In this document: positions 8,434-17,112 of the stretch, in pieces
Numbering within the stretch: position 1 is the first letter of the stretch
How the letters are laid out: every line of letters begins with the position of its first letter
Assembly: GCA_937910785.1 (NCBI GenBank)
Contig: CALDLG010000210.1
Location: 12,389-76,388, forward strand
Direction of reading: 5' to 3'
Length of the DNA stretch: 64,000 nt
DNA from: an uncultured Lachnospiraceae bacterium
Lineage (GTDB): Bacteria; Bacillota; Clostridia; Lachnospirales; Lachnospiraceae
The notes under the pieces: model-generated
Told to the model about the DNA's origin: nothing
What the model saw: only the letters and a program-made list of their open reading frames with translations
Database searches by the model: none
Translations under genes and position numbers: made by a program

Positions 8434-8619
8434 ATGGAAAAAACAAAATGGATACGCTGCCCTGTCTGCGGAAACAAAACAAGGTTGCAGATACGGGAAG
8501 ATACGGAACTGAAAAACTTTCCCCTCTACTGCTCGAAGTGCAAGCAGGAAAGTTTGATTGAAGCAAAGGATTTACGGGTAACAGTTGTTAATGGTTTTGA
8601 AACGAAAATGTCAAATTGA
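8434..8619 (+). CDS. Cysteine-rich KTR-type small protein
   Basis: This 61-residue protein has two CxxC pairs (CPVCGNKTR and CSKCKQES), a predicted zinc ribbon. The family (Cys_rich_KTR) is common on conjugative and mobilizable elements of Firmicutes; its biochemical role is not established. The start at 8434 is set by TTGGGAGG seven bases upstream. It is downstream of the hydrolase and may share its transcript. Confidence 0.85.
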   Translation: MEKTKWIRCPVCGNKTRLQIREDTELKNFPLYCSKCKQESLIEAKDLRVTVVNGFETKMSN

Positions 8620-8664
8620 TTAACAAAACGACAAATCGGAGTTTATAGAAAAGGAGAACAGAAA

Positions 8665-9045
8665 ATGCAGATTGTACCTACGTTAAATTTTGGAGGAAAT
8701 TGTCGGGAAGCTACTCATATGTATGAAAAGGCATTTCATGGAAAAATCAGTTGCCTAATTACATATGGAGAAGCGAATGATTCTGAATATAATCCATTGC
8801 TTAAAGAAAATCAAAAAGAGTATATATATCATTCAGAACTTGTATTGAGTAATCAAAGAATTATTATGAGCGACCATGTGGATATTGAATTTCAAACGTG
8901 TTATTCAAATTTCCTTACCATTATGTTTGATACGAAAGAGGAAGTCCAACAGGCATATGAAATTATGCAAACCGAGCTGCCGAAAAAAGAAAAAGCCGAG
9001 CCGAAAAAGCAAAGGGCAAGGCAAAGAAAAAAAGTAGCGATTTAG
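8665..9045 (+). CDS. PhnB-like VOC-fold protein with an aberrant C-terminus
   Basis: Residues 1-105 match PhnB/VOC proteins (IVPTLNFGGNCREATHMYEK, ELVLSNQRIIMSDH, LTIMFDTKEEVQQAYEIMQ). The family normally continues with a beta-hairpin and a catalytic-site segment. Here it switches to a Lys/Arg-rich tail (ELPKKEKAEPKKQRARQRKK) that looks like the end of another gene. This suggests another deletion/fusion near 8970. A ribosome site (AAAGGAG) precedes ATG. It is probably non-functional as an enzyme. Confidence 0.75.
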   Translation: MQIVPTLNFGGNCREATHMYEKAFHGKISCLITYGEANDSEYNPLLKENQKEYIYHSELVLSNQRIIMSDHVDIEFQTCYSNFLTIMFDTKEEVQQAYEIMQTELPKKEKAEPKKQRARQRKKVAI

Positions 9046-9277
9046 AGCTTTAACGGGCGTATCTCTTTACTGCTTTTTATAGCCCTTTATATCCCCGCGT
9101 GGGATTTGGGCACCATTTGGGCACCATTCACCAAAAAAGCACCATAAAAACAGGCTATAAAAAGAACGCCGAGAGCGTGCAAAAACGTAGTGTTTATGCG
9201 GCTTCCCAGCGTTTTTTAATTTCTCAACCGACCTAAAATCAGCTTGTAGGGGAGAGAAAAATTCTACTATTTTTTAT
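9046..9277. other. Non-coding right end of the element
   Basis: There is no gene here. It contains three GCACCAT copies (near 9110, 9120, 9140) resembling GCACCATTTTAGCACC near 4028 at the left end, a possible terminator-like hairpin around AACGCCGAGAGCG, and the right att-like repeat. An integrase would be expected near one end but none is present. Confidence 0.55.
9268..9277 (+). repeat. Right 10-bp direct repeat of the element (att-like)
   Basis: TATTTTTTAT is identical to 3879-3888. Sequence right after it continues the interrupted permease in the original frame. Confidence 0.75.
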
Positions 9278-9526
9278 AATCTGATAACACAGTTCTGTCA
9301 GGCGTTACAGGAATTTAATGGTCCATTCATGGTGACAAAAGGGGGACCAAACGGCGCGATAACTTTGATTTCGATATTGATTTACAATAATGCATTTCAG
9401 CGCCATAAGATGGGAATGGCAAGTGCGCAGGCATGGATATTGTTTATTGTTGTGTGCGTATTTACGATTATTGCGTTTGTGAACCAGAAGAAGTGGGTTT
9501 ACTATTCTGATGGGGAAGGAAGGTAA
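9278..9526 (+). pseudogene. Sugar ABC transporter permease, right (C-terminal) fragment
   Basis: In frame with the left fragment this reads NLITQFCQALQEFNGPFMVT, then GGPNGAITLISILIYNNAF and a last membrane helix ending FVNQKKWVYYSDGEGR. This is the classical C-terminus of MalF/UgpA-type permeases. It has no start of its own other than an internal ATG at 9329. The stop at 9526 lies a few bases before the next permease gene, as in an intact permease pair. Confidence 0.88.
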
Positions 9527-9530
9527 AATT

Positions 9531-10381
9531 ATGACCAGAAAACAGAGAACAAACATAAATACAGCTATCCGGTATATATTGCATGTTATGGTGGGGATTC
9601 TTATGGTATATCCCCTTATTTGTATGGTAGGCGCAACTTTTAAGACAAATTCGGAGATTTTTTACCAGCGCATGGTTCTGTCCGAAGAATCCGGTGCTGG
9701 ATGGTTATGAAGAAGCATTTAAAAATTATGGTGGAAAAATAAATCTGATTAAATCAATGTTGAATACATATAAGATTGCTATTCCAAAAGTCGTCTTTAC
9801 AGTCCTTTCGGTTACTGTCACAGCTTATGGTTTTGCGAGATTTAAATTCAAAGGAAAAAGAATTCTGTTTGCCTTGCTCATGTCCACGCTATTTCTGCCA
9901 CAGGTTGTTTTGAATGCACCACAATACATTATGTCTAATTAATGGGGATAGACTAATTCTTATAAACCGTTGCTTGTTCCGGCATTGTTGCGACAGATAC
10001 TTATTTTGTATTCATGATGATTCAGTTTTTCAGGGAAGTGCCCGGAGAATTGGACGAAGCTGTTAAGATTGGCAGGTGTAACGCAATGCAGACATTATGC
10101 TATGTGATTGTTCCGTTGCTTAAACCGGCAATTGTATCTTGTGCGCTTTTTCAGTTTATGTGGACTTCCAATGACTTTATGAGACCGTTGATTTATATAT
10201 CTGATATGATAAATATACAAATTCCATTTATCTGCGAATGTCCATGGATGGTGATGTTTCGTTTCAGTGGAATCGTATTCTGGCAATGTCGCTGATTTCT
10301 GTTATTTTGTCGCTTATTCTGTTTTTCTGTGCACAGGATGCCTTTATAGACGGTATTGCCGCAGGCAGTGTAAAAGGATAA
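9531..10381 (+). pseudogene. Second sugar ABC permease (MalG/UgpE type), multiply frameshifted
   Basis: The ATG at 9531 has a good ribosome site. The reading frame must change near 9690 (NPVLDGYEEAFKNYGG lies in another frame), is interrupted by a stop at 9942, and changes again near 10240 to reach NRILAMSLISVILSLILFF and the stop at 10381. The EAA loop FREVPGELDEAVKIGRCN is preserved. All pieces of a normal 280-residue permease are recognisable, so decay is recent. It pairs with the interrupted permease upstream. Confidence 0.88.
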
Positions 10382-10408
10382 TTATGGCTGGAGTCATTGG
10401 AAGGAAAT

Positions 10409-11379
10409 ATGAAAATCAGTGTCCGAAAGTTTGCATCTATACAGGAAACGGTTGAGGAATGCAGCCGCAAAGGCGGAGGCGAGGTAATCATACCTAAGGG
10501 CGAATGGAAAACCGGCCCCATTCACTTAAAAAGTAAAATATCCCTAATACTGGAGGAGGGAGCCGTTGTATATTTCAGCGACAATCCACAGGATTATCTG
10601 CCGGTAGTATTTACCCGATGGGATGGAACAGAATGCTACAATTATTCCCCGTTAATTTATGTCAGGGATTGCTCTGACATTGCGGTAAAAGGAAAGGGCA
10701 GGCTGGTCGGGAACGGCGCGACATGGTGGTCTTGGAAAAAACTGCAACAGAGCGCCGCGGATGAATTGCGCTATACTGAGAGCAGAAGAATTCCGGTAGA
10801 ACAGAGAGTTTATGGGACTGAAAAGGCAGCTTTAAGGTCTTCTTTTATTCAGTTTATCGGATGCAGGAATGTTCTGCTGGAAGGATTTTCTATTGAAGAT
10901 GGTCCTCATTGGACAATCCATCCGGTTTATTGTGAGGATGTGGTTATCCGGAATATAAAGATAAATACCAGAGGACCAAATACGGACGGATTAAATCCGG
11001 ATTCCTGCGCAGATGTTTTGATTGAAGGCTGTTATTTTGACACGGGTGATGATTGTGTTGCAATCAATTCCGGTTTAAACGAGGACGGCCGGCGTGTAGG
11101 AAAACCTTGCAGAAATCTTGAAATTCGGGATTGTACAATGACAGGAGGACATGGAGAAGTCGTGATTGGGAGTGCGGTTTCCGGGTGTGTGGAAAATATT
11201 TATATGCATGACTGCAGAATATGTGATACAATGCAAGGTGTCCGGGTGAAGACAATGGTTTTCCCTGCAGTAATGTGGAGGGCATCAGTCTTGGGAATGC
11301 CAATATTATATGTACAAAACAACACTTGCATAACGAATTGCGAGTGCCGGTTCCTATAACAGGTCTGGAAATGGATTGA
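10409..11379 (+). pseudogene. Glycoside hydrolase family 28 (polygalacturonase-like), frameshifted and shortened
   Basis: The start at 10409 follows GGAAGGA. The protein keeps the GH28 catalytic motifs NTDGLNPDS, GDDCVAINSG and GHGEVVIGS and then reaches GVRVKTM (the RIK-type motif). After this the frame shifts: continuation in frame gives an unrelated tail ending at 11359, while the correct ending (NVEGISLGNANIICTKQHLH through GLEMD) is in another frame to 11379. The C-terminus is also shorter than usual (about 320 instead of about 430-500 residues). It would have cut pectic galacturonans. Confidence 0.85.
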
Positions 11380-11417
11380 GTACAAACGTAAGTAGAATAT
11401 CATGGGAGGGTATGAAA

Positions 11418-13106
11418 ATGATTCGGTTATTCAAACAACATTATATCAGAAAAGTGGAAGAATTAGAAGGCGTATGGGACTTTCAGCTGGATGGATGCGA
11501 TAAGGTTTACCGGCTGGCAGTCCCGGGATGTGTGGAACAGCACCCGGATCTGTTAAAAACAAGGGGGACCGGTGCCTATAACAGAGAGGTATATGTGGAG
11601 CAGAATGGAAATATCCGTCTGGAGTTTAAAGGCGTCAGCCATACGGGAGACGTATTTTGGGATGGAGAGCAGATAGCGCACCATTACAATGCTTTCACAG
11701 GTTTCTCCGCCGTTGTGAGAAATGCGAAAAAAGGATGGCACAGGCTTGAAGTGCGAATAGATAATACCTTTGGCGAACACTCCTCATTGCATGTTCCGAA
11801 TGATTATTATACTTACGGTGGAATTACGCGCCCTGTTTCAATGGAGCGTGTAGCGGATATTTATATCAGCGGCATACATTTTACTCCTTATCTGGAAAAC
11901 GGAGTATGGATGGGAAGGCTTGAAATTAAAATCAGGAACCTTGCGGAAGAACCGGCGGAAATATCTGTGGAGAGCTTTCTTGAGAGAGAGGGAGACGGAG
12001 GCGTCTCACAGCTTTTTCCTGCTTCAGGGGCTGGATGGAATAATGTCAAGGTGGAGCCGGATTCAGAAATAGTCTTTACTGCGGAACAGGAATTTGCCGG
12101 TGTGGCTGTCTGGTCTCATGAGAATCCAGCGCTTTATCTCTGGAACACTGTTTTGTACGTGAATGGCATTCCCGTAGACGATATGATAGACAGGGTTGGA
12201 TTTCGAGAGGTAAAAGTATCTGGAAAGAGAATTCTGATAAATGGAAAACAAATATTTTTAAAGGGTTTTAACCGCCATGAGGATTACGCGACAGTTGGCT
12301 GTGCCGTACCTTTTCAGCTGATGATGCAGGACATGGATTTGATGACGGATATGGGGGCTAATGCGGTGAGGACCTGCCATTATCCGAATGATGAACGTTT
12401 TCTGGATTTATGTGATGAGCGGGGAATTTTTGTCTGGGAGGAAAATCACGCCAGAGGATTCGGGCTGGAAAGAATGCAGAATCCTAATTTTGACAAGCAG
12501 TGTAAGGACTGTATTCATGAGATGATTGAAAGCCATTATAACCATCCGTCTATTATCATCTGGGGCATCCTGAATGAGTGCGCCAGCGAAACGGAGGAAG
12601 GCAGAGAGAAGTATGCGAGACAGTATACTCAGATTAAGGGTCTCGACACGTCCAGGCCAACGACTTCCGCTACTTGCAGGCATCTGAAGGATATCTGTCT
12701 TGACCTGCCGGATATAGTATCCTTTAATATGTATTCCGGATGGTATAAGGATGTGCCTGTTGAAGAGACAAATCAAAAAGAAATTGACTGGATTCGGGCA
12801 TCTGGTGGGGATGGCAAGCCTATTATTGTCAGCGAATTCGGGGCCGCGGCGATTTATGGCTGCCGAGACAGGGCGCGGAGCAAATGGAGCGAAGAGCGGC
12901 AGGCTGATATTATCAGGGAAAATCTGGAGGTATATATGAACCATCCCGATATCTGCGGGGTATTTGTCTGGCAGTTTGCGGACTGTCGTGTAACAGAGGA
13001 AGAATGGTTTTCCACTAGGGCACGCTGTCACAATAACAAGGGGATTGTGGATGAGTATCGTCGCCCCAAAATGGCTTATGATGTGATCAGGGAAATGTAC
13101 AGATAG
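11418..13106 (+). CDS. GH2 beta-glucuronidase-like enzyme
   Basis: This is a 562-residue family GH2 protein with N-terminal jelly-roll, Ig-like and TIM-barrel domains. The acid/base is Glu387 in GILNECAS and the nucleophile is Glu473 in IVSEFGAA. N539-N-K541 in HNNKGIVDEYRRPK matches the N-x-K glucuronate-carboxylate motif of beta-glucuronidases, and WSEERQ and VWQFADC also match that family. The segment after ENHARGFG is short, so the large active-site loop of the E. coli enzyme is absent. The start at 11418 is chosen because GGAGGG lies seven bases upstream; an ATG at 11412 is too close. It is the only intact-looking gene of a decayed glycan locus. Confidence 0.85.
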   Translation: MIRLFKQHYIRKVEELEGVWDFQLDGCDKVYRLAVPGCVEQHPDLLKTRGTGAYNREVYVEQNGNIRLEFKGVSHTGDVFWDGEQIAHHYNAFTGFSAVVRNAKKGWHRLEVRIDNTFGEHSSLHVPNDYYTYGGITRPVSMERVADIYISGIHFTPYLENGVWMGRLEIKIRNLAEEPAEISVESFLEREGDGGVSQLFPASGAGWNNVKVEPDSEIVFTAEQEFAGVAVWSHENPALYLWNTVLYVNGIPVDDMIDRVGFREVKVSGKRILINGKQIFLKGFNRHEDYATVGCAVPFQLMMQDMDLMTDMGANAVRTCHYPNDERFLDLCDERGIFVWEENHARGFGLERMQNPNFDKQCKDCIHEMIESHYNHPSIIIWGILNECASETEEGREKYARQYTQIKGLDTSRPTTSATCRHLKDICLDLPDIVSFNMYSGWYKDVPVEETNQKEIDWIRASGGDGKPIIVSEFGAAAIYGCRDRARSKWSEERQADIIRENLEVYMNHPDICGVFVWQFADCRVTEEEWFSTRARCHNNKGIVDEYRRPKMAYDVIREMYR

Positions 13107-13341
13107 CAAAAGGTGCACAGTTTGTATTTGTCTGCATTGGTATATGAAATGTATGCAGCCAGGCTGAGTCTGCTCCTGTGCAGATAAAAGCCGGATGCTG
13201 ATCCCCTGCACGGAGTGTACCTTTCCGGAAGACCTCCTGCACTGGTTTTCAAATCTTCCAGAGAATTACCGGGAACCTGATAAAAATAAAGCAAAATAAG
13301 AAATCATTTCTGTTGAGCAACTTTTAACACCCGGATCCTAT
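13107..13341. other. Intergenic gap without a recognised gene
   Basis: This lies between the GH2 gene and the IS. I see no terminator with a clear T-run and no complete gene. A short plus-frame stretch (LHWFSNLPENYREPDKN, about 13228-13284) looks like a residual coding scrap. Confidence 0.4.
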
Positions 13342-14278
13342 GATGTTGGGGTCGAATAAAACTTTTTTCGTCTCATATTTACTATAAGAACCTCGAAAAT
13401 TTCACATAGTTTATCATTTTAGATTATGTCGGCTCTAGTTTGAAGATGGATGGCTATACTTTTCCTTTTTATCTATCCCTACGCCGCCAGTAATGGATTT
13501 GGGGCATAATGTCCCCTGCCGCTTCTAAATGTAAACAGCTTTCTCACATTCAGGGCTACTACTTTGCAGCCAAAGTACAGTCGGGTCTTGATCAGTCCCC
13601 TGACAGCCATCCGGTCTGCACCATAGATCCGGCGCAGCATGGATGGTATGGTCTCCACACCATTGCGTATACGGGCCAGCTGCCGGAATCTGCCGGTTCC
13701 CATCATCCGTCGTATTTTCGGAATGATTTCCATTATTTTTGCGATCTGTCTGCTTAAACCGGTAATGCAGTCATGAAGCAGGTCCACACCATAAAGGGTT
13801 TCGTACTTATAACAACGGTTCCGGAAGCGGCTGAGAGACTTGTCGCAGAGGGGCTGCTCCGCAAAACTGGTCGTATGGAGTGCATACTGGTAGCGGATAT
13901 CCAGCATCAAGCCTTCAACAAGCTCGTCATCTGAGAGCAGGAACAGTTCTTTTATGATCAGTGCACCAATACAGATATTGACCGGTGTGTTGACGCGTGA
14001 CTGGGTTCTTTCCGAGTAAAGAACCATGAAAGGCTCTTCATCAATGGCCGGAAAAATGTCATCGGCGAATACTTTAGCCCATGATCTTTCCAGGGCTTTC
14101 TGTTCTCTTACGGTAAGTCGGCTAAAACTGTCTGTCAGGGAATACTGTTGTGCATCATTTTTTAAAATGCCATTGTGGCCACCCGCCTTTCTGCTGTTTA
14201 TTATAGCAAAAAGAACAATTGAAGGTTAGTTTGTGTAAAATTTTCAAAGTGCTGTGAGATGCTATTCGACCCAACATC
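13342..14278 (-). mobile_element. Deleted IS1182-like insertion sequence
   Basis: Terminal inverted repeats GATGTTGGGGTCGAATA (13342-13358) and the reverse complement of TATTCGACCCAACATC (14263-14278) bound a 937-bp unit with a broken transposase. Both ends survive, so it could still be mobilized in trans by a full-length relative. I could not settle a target duplication (CCTAT appears on both sides but offset by two bases). Confidence 0.8.
13479..14173 (-). pseudogene. IS1182-family transposase, internally deleted and frameshifted
   Basis: An ATG at 14173 opens MAF and then needs one extra T in a short T-run to continue as NDAQQYSLTDSFSRLTVREQ and the N-terminal DUF772-type domain (DDELVEGLMLDIRYQYAL, DKSLSRFRNRCY). 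The open part is 13479-14027. After RQIAKIMEI the sequence jumps to the C-terminal DDE region (RIRNGVETIPSMLRRIYG through GLIKTRLYFGCKV). About half of a normal 450-500 residue transposase is missing, including the central acidic residues, so it is inactive. Confidence 0.85.
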
Positions 14279-14290
14279 ACCCTATACCAT

Positions 14291-14322
14291 AAAAAAGTGC
14301 AGGCTTTAGCCTGCGCTTTTTT
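14291..14322 (-). terminator. Bidirectional terminator after the S41 protease
   Basis: GCAGGC (14299-14304) pairs with GCCTGC (14309-14314), flanked by an A-run on the left and a T-run on the right, so it works in both directions. It lies at the stop codon of the leftward protease gene. Confidence 0.85.
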
Positions 14323-15649
14323 ATCCATGCATCAGTTTATTCATTTCCTTAATTCCCTGTTCCAGCTGATTATCGATTCCGTCATCATAATAGGCATCTC
14401 CATCAAATTCGCATACAATATCCGGCTCAATGCCGATATTATGAATATTGTTTCCCTTCGGTGTGTAATACGCACTGACCGTCAGCTTGATTGCCGTACC
14501 ATCGGTCAGCGGCAGTATCCGCTGCACAATGCCTTTTCCAAAAGTCGTCGTACCGACCAAAACTCCTTTTCCATAATCCTTAATGGCGCCTGCCAGAATT
14601 TCCGATGCGCTGGCAGAATTTCCGTTAATCAGCACCACCATCGGTATCCGGATTTCATGTTCGCCGTCACAGCTGTACTCCACCCGTTCTCCGGCGCGGT
14701 CCTCCGTATATACAATCAGCCCTTCCGGCAAAAGCTGCCTTGAGATATCCACAACGGCCGAAAGGCTGCCGCCAGGATTGCTCCGAAGATCGAGGATTAA
14801 TCCGGCCGCACCGGCTTTTTGTATCTCAGCCATCGCTTCGCTGAACTGATTTACGGTCACATCGTCAAATTCCGTTATCTGGATATAACCGATATCATTC
14901 GAAAGCATTTCATAATTGACCGTTGGGGACTCGATCTTTTTCCTGACAACATCCATTTCCAGATAATCCTTCTCCCCTTCTCTGTAAATCGTCAAATGTA
15001 CGGTTGTGCCTTCCTCTCCCTTGATCCTGGATACAATCTCCGTCAAATCCAGTCCCTGCGCGGATTCCCCTTCTATTTTGTAAATAATGTCATTTTCCCG
15101 GAGCCCTGCATCCTGAGCCGGTGTATTTTCAATCACGCCGTTAATCTTTCCAAAACCAGTTGTCTTATCGAGACTGATATAGGCTCCGATTCCATAATAG
15201 ATGCCTTCCGTCTCCTGCATCATCTCTTTCCATTCTTCTTCCGTATAATAAACGGAATATGGATCTCCCAAAGAAGCTACAATGCCGGCATACATTCCCT
15301 CGATCATTTGGTCCGTATTGATATCTTCTTCCTGATAATAATACTTTCCGATTACCTCCTCAATCGCTTCCAGCTTGGCCATGGAATCGTCATTGACTAC
15401 ATTCTGTGCCGCCGCGCCTTCCGTACTTGCCGTTCTTGCCTTCTTCCGTTGTATGACATCCCCGAACCGGATTCCGACAAAGATACAGCTCGCCGTTAAC
15501 GCACTGATTACGACTCCGGTAAGCAGCCCGATAAGAAACATACCTTTTATCTGCCCGGATTCCTGCTGCGGTTTTTCCGAATACAACTTATTGTCCGCCC
15601 CCTGATCTGTTTCGTTATTACTACTATATCCATTATTATCCAAAATCAT
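14321..15649 (-). CDS. S41 carboxyl-terminal processing protease (CtpA/CtpB type)
   Basis: This is a 442-residue periplasm-facing serine protease. An N-terminal transmembrane helix lies near 36-58 (MFLIGLLTGVVISALTASCI), followed by a PDZ domain near 140-230 and the S41 catalytic domain with nucleophile Ser in NSASASEIL and Lys in GTTTFGKGIVQ. The length fits the family. GGAG precedes ATG 15649. It follows the M23 hydrolase and ftsEX, an order seen in other Clostridia, and may process wall-associated proteins or the hydrolase. Confidence 0.93.
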   Translation of the reverse strand: MILDNNGYSSNNETDQGADNKLYSEKPQQESGQIKGMFLIGLLTGVVISALTASCIFVGIRFGDVIQRKKARTASTEGAAAQNVVNDDSMAKLEAIEEVIGKYYYQEEDINTDQMIEGMYAGIVASLGDPYSVYYTEEEWKEMMQETEGIYYGIGAYISLDKTTGFGKINGVIENTPAQDAGLRENDIIYKIEGESAQGLDLTEIVSRIKGEEGTTVHLTIYREGEKDYLEMDVVRKKIESPTVNYEMLSNDIGYIQITEFDDVTVNQFSEAMAEIQKAGAAGLILDLRSNPGGSLSAVVDISRQLLPEGLIVYTEDRAGERVEYSCDGEHEIRIPMVVLINGNSASASEILAGAIKDYGKGVLVGTTTFGKGIVQRILPLTDGTAIKLTVSAYYTPKGNNIHNIGIEPDIVCEFDGDAYYDDGIDNQLEQGIKEMNKLMHG

Positions 15650-15671
15650 TCATCTCCATCCGCGTATAATT

Positions 15672-16880
15672 TTATTTCAAATAATTCCATGGACTTACAT
15701 AATTTCCATTCAGACGAACGCTGAAATGCAGATGAGGCCCCGTAGAACGCCCCGTACTTCCCACTGCTGCAATATTCTGTCCTTTATAAACAGAATCTCC
15801 TTTCGACACATATAATGCGGAATTGTGCATGTATATTGTATACAGACCATTTCCATGATTTATCATAATATAATTCCCCATGGAAGAGCTGTAATCGGCA
15901 GCAACCACATCACCGTCATACGCAGCATACACAGGCGTCCCGGTTGACGCTGCAAGATCAATACCATTATGAAACTTTTCCACGCCGAGTGTTGGATGAA
16001 TACGGTTCCCATAATCGTCCGACAGTCTTCGATAACCCGGACAGGGCATGGCAAACATACCGCCGTCATATGATCTGGCATTGGCATTCTCCGCCGCAAG
16101 CTTCGCCTTCTCTTCCGCAACGGCCTTTTCCAGAGCCATAATTTCCGCATTCTCCGCCGCAATCATATCTTCATACTCTTTAATTGCGGCTTCTTTATTG
16201 GAAATATCCGCGGATACGGACATAATCTGAGCTTCTTTCTCCTCAATCAGAGAATTGATCGATGCTTCCTCCGCCTCTACGGCCAGCTTCGCTTCATCCA
16301 GCACTTCTTTCTGTGCTTCCAGCTCCACCTTGCAAAGCGATATCATCTCTCTCGTTCTCACATATTCATCCAGCTGTTTTCTGTCGTAAGCGGACAACGC
16401 TTCTATGTAATCCGCCTTATTCATCGTGTCCGAAAGACTTGTTGAGGAAAAAATGAGCTCCATATACAGCGTATCGCCTTTTTCGTACATGAATTTGATG
16501 CGTTTCTTCATCGCCTCATACTGCTCTTCCTGCTTCAGAATTGCATCGTTTAATTCCTGTGTGGTAATTTCAATTTCATATTCTTTCTGTAAGATCAGAT
16601 TATTATATTCGCCAATTTTATCCTGAATATTGTCAAGCTGTGTATCCAGCTGAACAACATAATCATTCAGATCATTTTTGGACTGCTCCAGCTCCTTTTT
16701 AACCGCTTCAATATCAGTCAGATTGGATTTCAGGCCTTCGACTTCCTTTTTGGCATCCGCAATCTCCGCCTCTTTTTCCCGGATGCTGTCATTGGTAACC
16801 GCCTCCGCGGTCTTCGCCGGAAAGACGAAAATCATACCGATACAGATCATCAGAATCAGTATTTTTCTAATTTTTCTCAT
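15672..16880 (-). CDS. Coiled-coil M23 peptidoglycan hydrolase (EnvC/PcsB-like)
   Basis: The start at 16880 (MRKIRKILILM) has GGAAAGG upstream; the frame runs open to 16940 without a ribosome site. A signal peptide is followed by a long coiled coil (about residues 30-260; EAEIADAKKEVEGLK and similar), then a LytM/M23 domain with zinc ligands in HNGIDLAA and HLHF, both intact. The arrangement matches hydrolases activated by FtsEX at the septum (EnvC in Gram-negatives, PcsB/CwlO in Firmicutes). FtsEX lies just upstream, so FtsEX-controlled septal cleavage is the likely role. Confidence 0.92.
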   Translation of the reverse strand: MRKIRKILILMICIGMIFVFPAKTAEAVTNDSIREKEAEIADAKKEVEGLKSNLTDIEAVKKELEQSKNDLNDYVVQLDTQLDNIQDKIGEYNNLILQKEYEIEITTQELNDAILKQEEQYEAMKKRIKFMYEKGDTLYMELIFSSTSLSDTMNKADYIEALSAYDRKQLDEYVRTREMISLCKVELEAQKEVLDEAKLAVEAEEASINSLIEEKEAQIMSVSADISNKEAAIKEYEDMIAAENAEIMALEKAVAEEKAKLAAENANARSYDGGMFAMPCPGYRRLSDDYGNRIHPTLGVEKFHNGIDLAASTGTPVYAAYDGDVVAADYSSSMGNYIMINHGNGLYTIYMHNSALYVSKGDSVYKGQNIAAVGSTGRSTGPHLHFSVRLNGNYVSPWNYLK

Positions 16881-16946
16881 AAAACCCGTGCCTTTCCGCA
16901 TTCCACGCAATCCACATTCCCAAAAAAGTCTCTGGTACATGCCACA

Positions 16947-17112
16947 CTAGTGTAACGCTTTTGTAATAACTGGACTTTATTCGCAGAATGAATCTTTTGT
17001 ATGCAAGGCGCTTTTTCGCAGGCGTAGCGGTGGCTACGTCAAGAAAAGGCAACGACGCAGACAAAGATTCAAGCAAGAATAAAGTCTGGTTAATTACAAA
17101 TCGTTACACTAG
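16947..17112. repeat. 166-bp long imperfect palindrome between ftsX and the M23 gene
   Basis: The ends are CTAGTGTAACG (16947) and CGTTACACTAG (ending 17112). Inside, the arms continue to match (TTTTGTAAT with ATTACAAA; GGACTTTATTC with GAATAAAGTC; TGAATCTTTTGT with CAAAGATTCA; GCAAGGCGCTTTTTCGC with GAAAAGGCAACG), and CGTAGC/GCTACG surround the centre near 17030. It is non-coding and would fold into one long hairpin. It looks like a MITE- or REP-type element. Its right end contains the ftsX stop codon. Confidence 0.85.

Larger units (their letters stand above)
3889..9277 (+). mobile_element. Decayed integrative/mobilizable element inserted in a permease gene
   Basis: The 5389-bp insert is bounded by a 10-bp direct repeat, and its removal restores one continuous permease frame. 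Its contents are a small element protein, a truncated replication-type protein, mobC, the first 56 codons of a relaxase, an XRE repressor with an in-frame stop, a TetR regulator with an alpha/beta hydrolase, a Cys-rich KTR protein and a truncated VOC protein. I see no integrase or transposase, so it cannot move by itself. Rep and relaxase fragments joined tail-to-tail near 5371 show an internal deletion. Confidence 0.85.

Noticed and set aside
3889..9277. Integrase or transposase for the inserted element
   Set aside because: No serine or tyrosine recombinase motif was found in any frame; the ends carry no such gene.
12408..13211. 267-codon open frame on the minus strand opposite the GH2 gene
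   Set aside because: It is a shadow of a strongly supported coding gene and shows no recognisable domain.
13336..14286. Target-site duplication CCTAT around the IS
   Set aside because: CCTAT is present on both sides but separated from the right end by two extra bases, so it could be chance.
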